Part shown: positions 25,045-35,430 of the stretch, piece after piece
How positions within the stretch are numbered: position 1 is the first letter of the stretch
Layout of the letters: the number at the start of each line of letters is the position of its first letter
From: Actinomortierella ambigua
Taxonomy: Eukaryota; Mortierellomycota; Mortierellomycetes; Mortierellales; Mortierellaceae
Reading direction: 5' to 3'
DNA length: 64,000 bases
Assembly (NCBI GenBank): GCA_016098155.1
Contig: JAAAJB010000085.1
Span: forward strand, 1 to 64,000
Notes under the pieces: generated by a model
Databases searched by the model: none
Seen by the model: only the letters and a program-made list of their open reading frames with translations
What the model was told of the DNA's origin: nothing
Position numbers and translations under genes: made by a program

Positions 25045-25865
25045 TTTTTTCGCTTCTTATTTTTTTATTGGGTGTGTGTATTGAATTTTGTTCTATTTTG
25101 TTTGCTCTTTCTTTTTTTTTATACACACACGCGATGCCTGCGTGGACAAATCTCCTCTCGCCTCCACCCGTATCCACACACTTCACCCTATCCAAGAAAA
25201 ACAACAACAACAACAACAAAAAAAACTTGAAAATGTTTTGGTAGATACCCATATACTCCAGGAAAACTTTGTATTATTTTCCTCCTCAGTTTACTCCATT
25301 TTGTTGTATTCTCTTCTTTCTTTCTGTACATACATTTTCGTGAATTTGCTAATACCTCGACACTCGTGGGGAAAAAGGCGAGGATGACACGGCCCTCAGC
25401 ATGACGTGGACGTAATAATGTTGATGGCTAGACGAAGGACGAAATGCTCCTTGGCGAACTAAAGGGCCTTGCCCCAAAGGGCAGCGGCATACTTGTCAAG
25501 GACTCGCATGACGAAGGGCAACACGATATCGTGCTGAAGGAACCCCTCCGCCTCTCATTTCTAGCCCAACAATACTGATAGTTAGGCTACAAGCAAGCGC
25601 AGTAGTAAAACTTGCCCTTTTTTCGTCTTTCCCCCTCAAATCTACGCACGCATTGTTTTATATTGCTGACGGTAACAGGTGTCTGTGCAAAGCACGGAAT
25701 GTTAGGCGGTACAAAAGTGAAGAATAACGTTTGCCCGCTTCGATAGCGCCAAGATCACTGCAGTGACATTCATATCATCTTTGTGTTACTGGCATTTTGT
25801 TCGTTTGCAATTTCACGATGCTTGAGCCTCAGCTGGGGAGTAGTGTTGTTATACGCCGGGGGAAA
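25045..25865. other. 3' flank of TEA gene with a possible coding remnant
   Basis: AT-rich 3'UTR-like DNA. On the minus strand at about 25460-25530 a frame reads FLQHDIVLPFVMRVLD and then KYAAALWGKAL before an in-frame TAG. After the stop it continues as FAKEHFVLRLAINII. It looks like a short decayed coding fragment, but I do not recognise the family and no ORF longer than about 25 codons remains. Confidence 0.3.
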
Positions 25866-26237
25866 TCAAGGGAGTGTCAAGATTGAACGATGGTCCTCCT
25901 CACTTGACCCCACCCCCGCCATCTGACTATCCAAATAATGTGCCAAACCGTACATATCAAGGGCATCAAGTGCTGCTGCGCGAAACCTGCCGTAAAATGT
26001 AGCAATACTAGGGATACCAAAAGACATGTAAACTCTCAGTGCCGTCAACAAAAGAAAGAACAATAATAATATAAGCTTCTCTCCCCATGTGTTATAGATC
26101 GACTTTGCTTCAATTTCATGACCTGCTTCTCCAGGTTCATGTCCAAGCCATCTTTTTTGGGCAGAGAAGGGTTCATTCGCCGGCGCGTGCCATTCACATG
26201 TTTTGCATGGACATGACCGCCTGTGTTTCAGAGCCAT
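25866..26237 (-). CDS. hypothetical protein with one membrane segment
   Basis: ORF of 123 codons starting MALKHRRSCPCKTCEWH. It has a CPCKTC cysteine cluster near the N-terminus, a charged middle, a strongly hydrophobic segment (EKLILLLFFLLLTALRVYM, residues about 52-71) and a C-terminal tail. A TATATA sequence lies about 20 bp upstream of the ATG on the same strand. The organised layout argues for a real or recently real gene, but no family was recognised. It sits at the edge of the repeat-rich accessory region. It may be the 3' part of a longer gene including the ORF at 26901-27347. Confidence 0.35.
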   Translation of the reverse strand: MALKHRRSCPCKTCEWHAPANEPFSAQKRWLGHEPGEAGHEIEAKSIYNTWGEKLILLLFFLLLTALRVYMSFGIPSIATFYGRFRAAALDALDMYGLAHYLDSQMAGVGSSEEDHRSILTLP

Positions 26238-26900
26238 GAGTTTGGTAAGGTGCGTCTATATAACGATGACAACGTATGGCTGGCGACCCAGTTACGACAC
26301 GATCAAAGTCCTACACAAGCAGTTGGGGAGAGAGCATGTAAGATCTGGGTCACACAGTCAAAGAGGGGGGGGGGCTCGCTTAACAGATTAAAGCCATGGC
26401 ATCAAGTCCGAAATAGATATCCCTCCTTAGATTGCAGGGCGGTGGAGGCACCTGAGGCACAGGCGGCTCGTCGACTTTATCATGTGGCTGTAGCTCAGAG
26501 ATTGCCCGGACAGCTCGGGCGGCTGAGGGGTGTGAAGTCACCCTGGTAGTGACAGCCTTGGGAGCTCGCCACGTGGGTGCGAAGGTCACCTCGGTGACGG
26601 ATAGCTTTCTTCTATTGACTACGGTCCTGGGGCGTCGCGCCTGGTGAATGTTCCCCTGATCAGCTAAGCCACACTATAAAAGCGCGGCCTACTCGATGCC
26701 ACGAAAGGGGTCCTGAATCCGAGCTTTACACGCACTATCCTAGGCCAGGGTCCTCCTTCTCCCCTTTCTGAACAAACGCCTGCAAATGACCTTTTGAAAG
26801 CTCCAGCCTGTTAACCCGCGTTTGGGTTCAAATGGTGTCTACCTTCCCTCCTCTCTCCATCACGGTCAAACTTCAGCCTGCCCTGAGTGTAGCCAAGCAG
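26238..26900. other. GC-rich, promoter-like block, possible solo LTR remnant
   Basis: Between 26440 and 26780 lies unusually G/C-rich DNA with short inverted repeats (GTCACC-TC-GGTGAC at about 26587-26600; GTCACC and GGTAGTGAC at about 26537-26551). It also has an E-box CACGTG at about 26570 and a consensus TATA box in CACTATAAAAGCGCGG at about 26671. This resembles the promoter part of an LTR, but I could not define matching ends or a target-site duplication. Confidence 0.3.
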
Positions 26901-27347
26901 TTAAGCATATTGCTTCATAGGTTCATGTGAAGCATTTTCTGCAATAGGCTGTGCCTGGGAAATTTCAAAGGAACCACTGCTACTCTCTGGGCGCTTCTTG
27001 TCACCGGCGCTATGCCTACTCTTTTTTTTTTCTCGCTCGCAACAGTGATACGCACATCTTTCTCCCAAACAATAGTTGCTTTGGAACAAGCACTCCATAA
27101 AAGTTCCCGCTCGCCATTCTCGGTCTGTCTGACAAATCTTAGAGCCATGCAGCTGGTGATAGTAGTCGTTGTCTAGAAGGGCGTCTGCTAGCGCCTCGAC
27201 AGACACAGCCGGACAAGTCCATGATGTAGGTCGCGGGCCGCTACTTGGTTGCTGTGTGGGTCCCCTGTCTCCGACAACTGTCTCTATGCAAGGCTGATCA
27301 GGAATTGCACTGACATCTCGACCATGTTCTCGGTCTGTTTTGTGCAT
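26901..27347 (-). CDS. hypothetical cysteine-rich ORF, possibly one exon of a longer or decayed gene
   Basis: ORF of 148 codons. The central part (VSVEALADALLDNDYYHQLH, then CLFQSNYCLGERCAYHCCER) contains a compact Cys/His cluster that could bind zinc, followed by a basic KKK segment. Upstream on the same strand, at about 27365-27470 but in another frame, is a coding-like stretch (VADSLAYDWRIIEGAKTDYL, then SRKARAVRAGKSF) ending in a GTAAGG donor. Together these suggest a spliced or frameshifted gene that reaches close to the first queA repeat unit. No family was recognised and the boundaries are uncertain. Confidence 0.3.
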   Translation of the reverse strand: MHKTDREHGRDVSAIPDQPCIETVVGDRGPTQQPSSGPRPTSWTCPAVSVEALADALLDNDYYHQLHGSKICQTDREWRAGTFMECLFQSNYCLGERCAYHCCEREKKKSRHSAGDKKRPESSSGSFEISQAQPIAENASHEPMKQYA

Positions 27348-27873
27348 GTTGGCATGGCCTTACAAAGGACTTGCCCGCCCTCACTGCTCGAGCCTTGCGA
27401 CTGAGGTAGTCTGTCTTGGCCCCTTCGATAATCCTCCAGTCATATGCCAGCGAGTCCGCCACCGCCTTCTGTCAGAGCTATAGTCTTGTTTCTATCGTAG
27501 TCGAGCATTCCCATAGATGGCCTTGCGTTAGACAGTAGATGAGGTTACATTTCTTTGACTTATTTTACTTTTTTTTATTGTCCAGAATCTTGTGGCTATG
27601 GGTGACGAAAGGCCTTCGGATCGCCGTTTGAGTTGTCCTTGGTGGGTCTGGGTATTGTGGTGATGGTTTGTATGAACGGAGAGAGAGAGCTGAGCATGTG
27701 CGAGTGGGCAGCATCGAGGAAGGTGCATGCTTGAAAGTTGGAAAAGGTGGAGCAGTTGAGGTGAGTGTAATAGGGAGAGGGGAGTGCCATGAAACGATAT
27801 GGTTTTCATATGCAAAGTCATGTTTTTGAGCATGTACAGCAAGATGGGTGAATTCTGAAAAGGGTATATACAT

Positions 27874-28938
27874 CTAAACTAAGAGCATGCTGTCACCGAA
27901 CAAGTCGAACTCATATTCGCCCATCTCCAGAATCTCAGCATAGCTGCGCATAACAATCTCCTTGCCTGCGAATGCCGCTGTAAGCACAATGTGGCTGGAC
28001 CGGGGACGGTGGAGGTTTGTGAGAAGAGCATCCACGACCTTGAACTCAAACCCAGGGTAAATGTAAAGGTCAGTCCACCCCGATTTAGCCTGAATAGGGG
28101 TTTTGGGTGCCTGAAAGACTGCCAGCGATTCGAGAGTGCGCAAGACTGTCGTACCAACCCCGACGATGCGGCGCTTCTCGGCCATGGCTCGATTGATTTG
28201 TGCGGCGGCCTCGTCTCCAACTTCAAAGTACTCAGCTGTCATTTTGTGGTTCTCGATCTCTTCAGCGTTGATAAGGCTAACAGCAAAGTCTTCGGTCGTT
28301 CCAACATGCAGCGTGATGTATGCAATCTCTACACCTTTGCGGACAATCGAATCCAGCAGCTCGGCAGAGAAGTGGAGGCCTGCAGAGGGAATATCTAGCG
28401 AGCCCGGTGTCTTGGCATAGACTGAGCGGTAGGACTGATTCTTGGTCTGCCATAATGTGGGGTCAAGGTGTATCGTTTTATCGACGCGCGTGCCATAAGC
28501 GTCAAGAGTGGGCACCAGTCGTTCAAAAGGCTCAAACCTGGCCTTCCAGAGCGCATTGGGACGTTGACTGATCAGGGTACACGAGAGTTGAGGATCGTCC
28601 TTGCACGTTAGAGTGATACCAGGCTGTGGGTGAAATTTGCCTTTGAGGTCGAGAATGGTCGTACCGTCGGGCTCGTGACCGAGAAGGGACACCAGCATGG
28701 ATGTGTCGCCATGATTAAACTCCAAGGTGTTTGATAGGATGTAGCTGTCATTCAAGACCAGAAGATCGCCAGGATGGAGGTAGTCGATGATAGAGGAGAA
28801 CACCGTGTGAATAATTGCATCTGCTCCGCGATCGAGCACGACCATCCTTCCACTTTCGCGGGTCTTGCCGCGCAAATCAACAGGATCGCTCGGCATCATC
28901 GCCGGGTTCTGACTGAAGTCAAAATCAGCAGTCTTCAT
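27874..28938 (-). CDS. queA: QueA-like SAM:tRNA ribosyltransferase-isomerase homologue, copy 1
   Basis: 354 aa, full length against bacterial QueA (about 340-356 aa). It starts MKTADFDFS and carries family motifs in order: LHPGDLLVLNDSYIL, SYRSVYAKTPGSLDIPSAGL, LHFSAELL, AYITLHVGT, ENHKMTAEYFEV, GVGTTVLRTLESLA, GWTDLYIYPGFEFKVVDALL and GDSML at the end. The short tail after GDSM seen in bacteria is absent. QueA moves and rearranges the ribosyl part of SAM onto preQ1-tRNA to make epoxyqueuosine, a step not expected in fungi. The in-frame ATG at 29007 is probably inside a 5'UTR intron (donor GTAAGT at 29058, acceptor AACACAACAG ending at 28942), so 28938 is chosen. The coding region has no intron. 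This copy is the most divergent of the three at its C-terminus (DLFGDSMLLV). Confidence 0.9.
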   Translation of the reverse strand: MKTADFDFSQNPAMMPSDPVDLRGKTRESGRMVVLDRGADAIIHTVFSSIIDYLHPGDLLVLNDSYILSNTLEFNHGDTSMLVSLLGHEPDGTTILDLKGKFHPQPGITLTCKDDPQLSCTLISQRPNALWKARFEPFERLVPTLDAYGTRVDKTIHLDPTLWQTKNQSYRSVYAKTPGSLDIPSAGLHFSAELLDSIVRKGVEIAYITLHVGTTEDFAVSLINAEEIENHKMTAEYFEVGDEAAAQINRAMAEKRRIVGVGTTVLRTLESLAVFQAPKTPIQAKSGWTDLYIYPGFEFKVVDALLTNLHRPRSSHIVLTAAFAGKEIVMRSYAEILEMGEYEFDLFGDSMLLV

Positions 28939-29169
28939 GGCCTGTTGTGTTTCCGGGTGTATTGGAGAATAGAATGCGACAATGCAGAAGTTGAGATGAG
29001 TTACCATGGTGCATCACGAGGCAATGCAACCTATGTTGTGATGGACCTGTCGACTTACTGTGCGAGGTTAATGTCTCTGTGAGCAGCTTGTGCGGTGGAA
29101 GGAAGAATACCCTGCGGGCGATTTCAAAGCGAATGGGAAGGTGAGATTGCCAAGAACGAAGCGTGTTCC

Positions 29170-29177
29170 TTTAAATA
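29170..29177 (-). promoter_or_regulatory. TATA-like box of queA copy 1
   Basis: TATTTAAA on the minus strand, 232 bp upstream of the chosen ATG, embedded in a segment conserved upstream of all three queA copies (CCGCACATGTATTTAAAGG). A predicted 117-nt leader intron lies between the box and the ATG. Confidence 0.55.
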
Positions 29178-30330
29178 CATGTGCGGTACCACGCCGCTGT
29201 TGGCCATGTTTTCTGCCTGATCCGCTATGTAACCATCTTTTTTCCGTGCTGACTACCCCAACATTTGCGTCCTCTTCATTCCTGCACAACGCTGAAGAAA
29301 ACATTTGTTTCCCATGCCCTGATCATCCGTTAGCATTTTGTCTGTGTGAACACATGCAAATGTGGTACAAACATAGACTAGCCCACCATACGGAACGGAC
29401 CTCTTCAAACGTCATCTGACGAAGCCACGTCAATGCGGTTTCTTCCTTTCACGCCCTTGTGCGCACATTGGCCCAGACCATTTTCGTTCTTGTCCCCATG
29501 CCAGGTTTCCTCCTTTACAGGACTCCATATCATTTTCTCACTAGTCCCGATGTCTGTAGCACAAACCCTTTTCTCCTGAGCATTGTCCTAAGCTGACAAC
29601 AACAGCGCGTCTCCAATAGCTGCTTACGCTACTGCCACCCTCCTGCACCATCTGTACTGTAGTGCCCGACTCTTCTGCGCTACATTTAACCTACGCGCCT
29701 GCTGATTGTTTGTATGTATCATTTATTTAATTGATCAGCCTATGCAGCACACCCTATCCCCAGTCTTTGAGGCAAGCGTTTATACTTTCTGTTCACTTTG
29801 CTTGACCCATCTGACGCCTGTATTCTGCTTAGACCCCTTATGCCTTGTTTAGACCCTGATTTTGCGAACCAGAACGCGCCTCCCTTCTACCCCCTCCCTG
29901 TTTTACACCCATGCGGACCTCTCTTCAAGTCACCTAGATAATGGCACTTTACTTATAGTCACCGATTACCGTGCGCAGATGACTGGTATTGGTATCCTGG
30001 CATGTTCTCACGCTTGCGATGCTTTTTTTCACTTCGGCAGCGTACGTTGAAGTGCTTTGAATGGAAGCTCCTCAGGGTTCCATGAGTTCTCACGAAATAA
30101 GGTTTGAAATTCACACCCCCTTTGAATTCCCAAGCTTAGGGGCTTAGTTTTCTCTTTCGACCCCCTCCTCTCTCCTTCCAGGGAAGAGTCGTGAGACAAA
30201 TCTATTGTGAGGCGACGCTGAAAATACCTCACCATGCCTTGTGCCCGTAGCATTCTATTTTTTTACGATGCTATCAAAGTGAGTCGTGCCCTTGTCCTCA
30301 TCTGCCCTGCTATGTTGCCATGCATCTTAG

Positions 30331-30830
30331 CGGGCGACGGGGTAATGGCGATGTCGACTTTTCAGTCCACCTACGGGAGAATCACGACTACGCTTTGAAC
30401 GTGACTGAGGTCAAGAAGGAAGATTTTCGACGGGGAGTTGCACAAAACATTGTGTAGTTGGAGGCAGCGCTCACAGAGAAGAAACACAGGCGTGAGACGT
30501 ATGATATTGGCGGAGAAGAGGAGCCACCAGCAAAGCAAAGGACCTTTGGGATTGTCACGGACGCCGAGAAATGGGCGTTCCTTGACTGCACGATGGATGA
30601 GAATGACACTGTGTCGTTTAGGATGAGCTTTCTTGACGGGGATCTCAACTTTCGTGGCAGTTGCCACAAAGATTTTTCAAAATGTTTTATGGCTCTGGTC
30701 TCAGATGGGGGGCGAGATCCCGAAGCGGGACATCGAATCTCGAAACTGAGAGCAACATACACCGCTGATATATTGGGAGGCACAAGCGCAGACAACACAA
30801 GTTATCAAGACCCTGGATCATACGAACATC
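30331..30830 (+). pseudogene. Crinkler-like / PD-(D/E)XK-type fragment with in-frame stop
   Basis: A coding-like frame begins after a plausible acceptor at 30330 and reads RRGNGDVDFSVHLRENHDYA, LNVTEVKKEDFRRGVAQNIV. It is broken by TAG at 30455-30457 and resumes with LEAALTEKKHRR, EEEPPAKQRTFGIVTDAEKW and AFLDCTMDENDTVSFRMS. The spacing of Asp and the EVK motif recalls PD-(D/E)XK nucleases. The TDAEKW..CTMDE segment resembles large families of Crinkler-like or hypothetical proteins in Mortierella and arbuscular mycorrhizal fungi (from memory). The upstream part and the ending are missing. It lies inside queA unit 1 between the poly-T site and the block starting TTAGCTCACG, and is absent from unit 2. 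Confidence 0.5.
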
Positions 30831-31830
30831 CTATTCTTCTGGCGCATCCTCCTATTGTAACACTTTCCCAAACCTCTCCTTGCAATACAATATCATCACC
30901 CCTCACCTCAGATAACAACATAAATATCCAACGCTCACTCCTCTACTTTTCTTTCGCGGCAGATTTCTTGATCTTGTTAGCTCACGAAGGCAGTGAACAG
31001 ACTCATGGCATGAACACGAGATGAATGAAGTGTGCCAGGGAGCGTAACATAAATGAGGCAAGGCGGCGTGAAAGACTCGCCAATGGCAATCGCAGTCCAT
31101 ACTCCAACATTCAGACCATCACAGCCATCTCCGTGTGGTTTTGCTCTGCAAAGACGAACAGATGCACATATGCTGCTTAAGGATGCGGAGGTATTGAATT
31201 GGCGGTTTTCGGAACACAACTGTACTATTATAGAGGTTGTCCACATTCTGCTGCCACCACGGCCTATTTTTCCCCTCTTCATGTCTTAAACCATCGCTCC
31301 GCCGGAGTGAAGAAAAAGAGTCTACTGCAACCCCTCATATCTATTCTTTGCGAATAAATCTGTAGAGCAGTGGGCTAGAGCTCAGCTGATCGAGCGACAA
31401 GGCCACTCGATCGTCTAAACATTGTGCTACATAAATCGTAAACTCCAGAACAAGAGCCTAAACCAAAGTCCAACAACCACATTAATCATTTGGACTTTAT
31501 CTGCTGTTGACAGTAGAGAGATAGCTTACCAGGTGGCTAGACCGCCTTGTGTACAGCAAAGGCAGATTGTGCCTTCATGATACTGAAGGTGGTAGGGAGG
31601 AATCTGGGCCTCGTCTTTCTTCCGAAGTTTATTGTGTGAGATTTTCAACGTTGTGGAAGCTTGATAGTCTTTCCGACTGCGCTCGTGTGATGTGGGGATC
31701 AGTTGTGGAGGTGAAAACGACTTGTTCTTTTGCCTCGACCCTGACACTTTTTGTTCGGGCAGGGGTTACAGTAAAGCCCAACCACGGATGGGTGAAAATC
31801 TTTCGCTGTCCTTGTTCTGCCGGGATATCA

Positions 31831-32565
31831 CTCCCTCCAAAATGAGTGCCACCCCTGCGGACATTCAAAAAAAACGCGTAAAAAATTTCGTGGCTTGTGT
31901 TTGCAAATTTTACAACACATAAATAGAGCGCCGTTGAACATTTTTTTTTTTCTTTCTTCCTCAATCTTCACCCCCTTCCCCCACTCCTCCATTTCCACCA
32001 TTTGGGTAAGTTGAGCATTCCATTTTTCCATTCATTCCTTTCACTCCTCTTCCTGTTGTCGCATTATGATGATACACTAAAAGACATTTGCACGTCAGTC
32101 TGAGAACTGCCATGCTGTTTAATTAGCTATACCCAAATTTCTGATGCCCATCCTATCCACCCCCTACCACACTCCCTCGCTTGGTGGATCGTCTTTCAAA
32201 GCCGATAAAAGGACATTGTTTATCTAACCTTTTTATCTTGCTCTGATCGTATGCTTTGCTAGTAGATTGCAGCTTGATTCATTCTTCGTCAAGCGCAAGG
32301 AGCATCGTGAGTAATGGACTATTGTGGAAATCGTATCCTAAAATGTGTTGTGTCAATAAAAGACTACGATTAAAAAGTGCTCATATGTAGAATGATGGAT
32401 TGGAAATGTTAAATGATGGATCGGATCCTCTAAAGAAAGATGGATGTTAGTCACCACGCCGGATTCATAAACCAGAGGAAAGAAGTCTATCTTTCTCTCA
32501 GGCAGGAATCTTCGGCAAAAGCACCCAACCTGGGAAGACCTTGATTCGCTGACCATTGCGCCCTC
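31831..32565. other. spacer between duplication units 1 and 2, no gene recognised
   Basis: About 735 bp of AT-rich sequence with an interrupted T-rich run at about 31941-31958. No ORF with coding character and no RNA gene was seen. Confidence 0.45.
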
Positions 32566-32725
32566 CCATGGCCGATTGTTAGATAGTAGACGAGGTTACA
32601 TCTCTTCATTTTTTTTCTTTTATTTTTTCGTCCAGAATCCCGTGGCTATGGGTGACGAAAGGCGCTTAGATCTCAGTCTGAGTTGTCTTTGGAGGGTCTG
32701 GGGTTTGTGGCGATGGTTGGTATGA

Positions 32726-32728
<3 letters not shown>

Positions 32729-32771
<43 letters not shown>
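32729..32771 (+). repeat. (GA)n microsatellite, expanded in unit 2
   Basis: About 21 GA units. The homologous position downstream of queA copy 1 (27679-27689) has about five. Confidence 0.95.
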
Positions 32772-32773
<2 letters not shown>

Positions 32774-32900
32774 GCGCATGCGTGAGTGAGAAGCATCAAG
32801 GAAGGTGCATGTTTGAGGATGGAATGGGGAGGGGGTGCGATAAAGCGATACGCAAAAGTCAAGTTTTCGACCAAGATCAACAAGATGGTGTATTCTGGAT

Positions 32901-33965
32901 CTAAACGATGAGCATGCTGTCACCAAACATGTCGAACTCGTATCCGCCCATCTCCAAAATCTCAGCATAGCTGCGCATAACAATCTCCTTATTCGCGAAT
33001 GCCGCTGTAAGCACAATATGGCTGGACCGAGGACGGTGGAGATTGGTGAGAAGAGCATCCACGACCTTGAACTCAAACCCAGGGTATATGTAAATGTCAG
33101 TCCACCCCGATTTGGCCTTGACGGGGGTTTTAGGTGCCTGGAGGACTGCGAGCGATTCGAGAGTGCGCAAGACTGTCGTACCAACCCCGACGATGCGACG
33201 CTTCTCGGCCATGGCTCGATTGATTTGTGCGGCGGCCTCGTCTCCAACCTCAAAGTACTCAGCTGTCATCTTGTGGTTCTCGATCTCCTCAGCGCTGATA
33301 AGACTTACATCCAGACTTTCGGCCGTTCCAACATGCAGCGTGATGTATGCAATCTCTACACCTTTGCGGGCAATCGAATCCAGCAGCTCGGCGGAGAAGT
33401 GGAGACCTGCAGACGGGATATCCAGCGAACCCGGTGACTTGGCGTAGACTGAGCGATAAGAGTCATTTTTGGTGTGCCACAATCTAAGGTCGATGTTCAT
33501 CGTTTCATCCGTGCGCGTGCCAAAGGCGTCAAGAGCAGGCATTAGTCGCTCGACAGGCTCAAACCTGGCCTTCCAGAGCGTGTCGGGACGTTGGCTGATC
33601 AAGGTACACGAGAGCTGAGGATCGTCCTTGCACATTATAGTGAGACCGGGCTGAGGGTCCAATTCGCCCAAAACTTCGATAGCGGTCGTACCCTCGGGCT
33701 CGTGACCGAGAAGGGACACCAGCACCGGTATGTCACCGTGTTTAAAAAGGATGCTGTTTGACATGACATAGCTGTCGTTCAAGACCAGAAGATCGCCAGG
33801 ATGGAAATAGTCGATAATAGACGAGAACACCGAGTGAGTAACTGAATCTGCTCCCCGATCGAGCACGACCATCCTTCCGCTTTCGCGGGTCTTGCCGCGC
33901 AAATCAACGGGATCACTCGGTATGATCGTCGAGCTCTCACTGAAGTCAAAGTCAGCTGTCTTCAT
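32901..33965 (-). CDS. queA: QueA-like SAM:tRNA ribosyltransferase-isomerase homologue, copy 2
   Basis: Intact 354-aa paralogue without coding introns. All motifs of copy 1 are present (FHPGDLLVLNDSYVM, SLDIPSAGLHF, TLHVGT, HKMTAEYFEV, VGTTVLRTLESLA, YIYPGFEFKVVDALLTNLH, GDSMLIV). Compared with copies 1 and 3, residues about 68-112 are heavily changed (SILFKHGDIPVLV, AIEVLGELDPQPGLTIMC), as is the stretch around 140-170. Residues about 225-320 are almost identical in all three. One conserved glycine near the C-terminus is replaced (AAFANKE for AAFAGKE). The leader intron is predicted from 34085 to 33968 (GTAAGA donor, ACAAG acceptor). The in-frame upstream ATG at 34034 lies inside it. A tRNA substrate is not proven. 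Confidence 0.9.
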   Translation of the reverse strand: MKTADFDFSESSTIIPSDPVDLRGKTRESGRMVVLDRGADSVTHSVFSSIIDYFHPGDLLVLNDSYVMSNSILFKHGDIPVLVSLLGHEPEGTTAIEVLGELDPQPGLTIMCKDDPQLSCTLISQRPDTLWKARFEPVERLMPALDAFGTRTDETMNIDLRLWHTKNDSYRSVYAKSPGSLDIPSAGLHFSAELLDSIARKGVEIAYITLHVGTAESLDVSLISAEEIENHKMTAEYFEVGDEAAAQINRAMAEKRRIVGVGTTVLRTLESLAVLQAPKTPVKAKSGWTDIYIYPGFEFKVVDALLTNLHRPRSSHIVLTAAFANKEIVMRSYAEILEMGGYEFDMFGDSMLIV

Positions 33966-34196
33966 GACTTGTCGTGTTCCCGGAAGTATTCGAGAATAGA
34001 ATGCGACAATGTAGAAGTTGAGATGAGTTACCATGGCGCATCACGAGGCAATACAAATTGTGTTGTGGTGGACCTGTCGTCTTACTGTGCGAGGTTAATG
34101 TCTCTCTGAGCGGTTTGTGTGATGGAAGGAGGGATACCCTGCAAGCGATTTCAAAGCGAAAGGGAAGATGAAATTGCCAAGAGCGAAGCGTATTCC

Positions 34197-34204
34197 TTTA
34201 AATA
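34197..34204 (-). promoter_or_regulatory. TATA-like box of queA copy 2
   Basis: TATTTAAA on the minus strand, 232 bp upstream of the chosen ATG of copy 2, the same spacing as in copy 1. Confidence 0.55.
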
Positions 34205-35098
34205 CATGTGCGGTACCACGCCGCTGTTGGCCATGTTTTCTGCCTGAGCCGCGATGTAACCATCTTTTCCCGTGCTGATTACCCCAATATTTGCGTCCTC
34301 TTCATTCCTGCACAATGCTGACGAAAACATTTGTTTCCCAGGTCCTGGTCATCCGTTAGCATTTTTTCAGCGTGAACGCATACCAATGTGGTACAAACAT
34401 AGAGTGGTCTATCATACGGAATGTAGGGTGCTTTTCAAACGCTATCTGACGAAGCCACGTCAATGCGGTTTCTTCCTCTCACGCCATTGTACCGCGTTCG
34501 TTTTGCTCTCACGCCAAGGCTGCAGTTTTACAGGACCTCATATTATTTTCGCACCAGTCCCGATACCTGCAGCACAGACCCTGTTCCCCTGAACTTTGTC
34601 GTAAGGTGACTACATTTTGTGTTCAACAATGCACCTTCAATAACTGCTTTCGCCACTGTCGCCTTCCTGAACCCTCTTTACTGAGTGCCCGACTCTTGTG
34701 CGCTACAATTACCCTACGCGCTAATGGTATTGTGCATCATTTAACTTTTTGGCAGATGTGCAGCACACCCGGCCGCCAGTCTTTGAGGCACGCGTTTATC
34801 CTTTCCGCTCACTTTGTTTTGAACCCCATCTCATGCTTTGCTCTCAGCCTAGACCCCTTCTGTTCCTTACCAGAAGGCGCTGAATTCTCCCTTGTATTTC
34901 ACCCCTTCCCGTCTCGCTCTTCACCGGGGTAACTCTCAGCCATAGTCTTGCATCGAGTAAGATAAAGCATGCCTCAATTTACGTGCTGCCCATATGAACC
35001 TCTCTTTAATTCACCTGCATGATGGCTCTTCAATTTTGGTTATCGGCTACCGCCGTACAGTTATCGCTACCCTGGCATGTTCTAACGCCTGCGATGCC

Positions 35099-35122
35099 TT
35101 TTTTTTTTTTTTTTTTTTTTTT
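35099..35122 (+). repeat. poly-T tract, expanded in unit 2
   Basis: 24 T residues between GATGCC and CCTTCGGTAGCG. The homologous site has 7 T in unit 1 (30023-30029) and 22 T in unit 3 (38300-38321). Confidence 0.95.
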
Positions 35123-35430
35123 CCTTCGGTAGCGTACAAAGAAGCGTCGGCTCCTCGAGGCTCCATGGGTTCTGAACACTCAAGCTAGAGTTACACATCT
35201 TGCAATACTCGCTGTGCAGCTTTGATTTTGACCCTGTTTTCTTGTTTCCCTTTCCCACGCCATATTTTCTGATCACGCATGAGTACGGGGGAGACAAATC
35301 TTTTGTGAGGCGACAAAATCTATGCTTCAATGCCACATAGTTGTTTTTTTTTATCCTTTTAGCTCACGAAGGCAGCGGGAAGACTCATGGTATGACACGA
35401 GCTGGGTGGCTTGACTGCCTTGTATTGTTC

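Larger units (their letters stand above)
27515..31830. repeat. tandem duplication unit 1 (queA copy 1 with flanks)
   Basis: Shares its 3' flank (27515-27873) with unit 2, and the queA coding region and about 1.2 kb of upstream DNA with units 2 and 3. A distal block beginning TTAGCTCACGAAGGCAG (about 30978) and continuing at 31530-31800 recurs in unit 2. Relative to unit 2 it carries about 700 bp of extra DNA with the Crinkler-like pseudogene, plus another roughly 500 bp of private DNA near 31025-31525. Confidence 0.8.

Noticed and set aside
26885..26935. TAGCCAAGCAGTTAAG resembling a tRNA A box, followed by GGTTCATGTGA
   Set aside because: The boxes are too close, the B box is degenerate and no acceptor stem can be drawn; at most a tRNA-derived remnant.
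28939..29007. Upstream in-frame ATG giving a 23-residue extension of queA copy 1 (also at 34034 for copy 2)
   Set aside because: It lies inside a predicted 5'UTR intron, is out of frame in copy 3, and bacterial QueA starts at the position of MKTADF.
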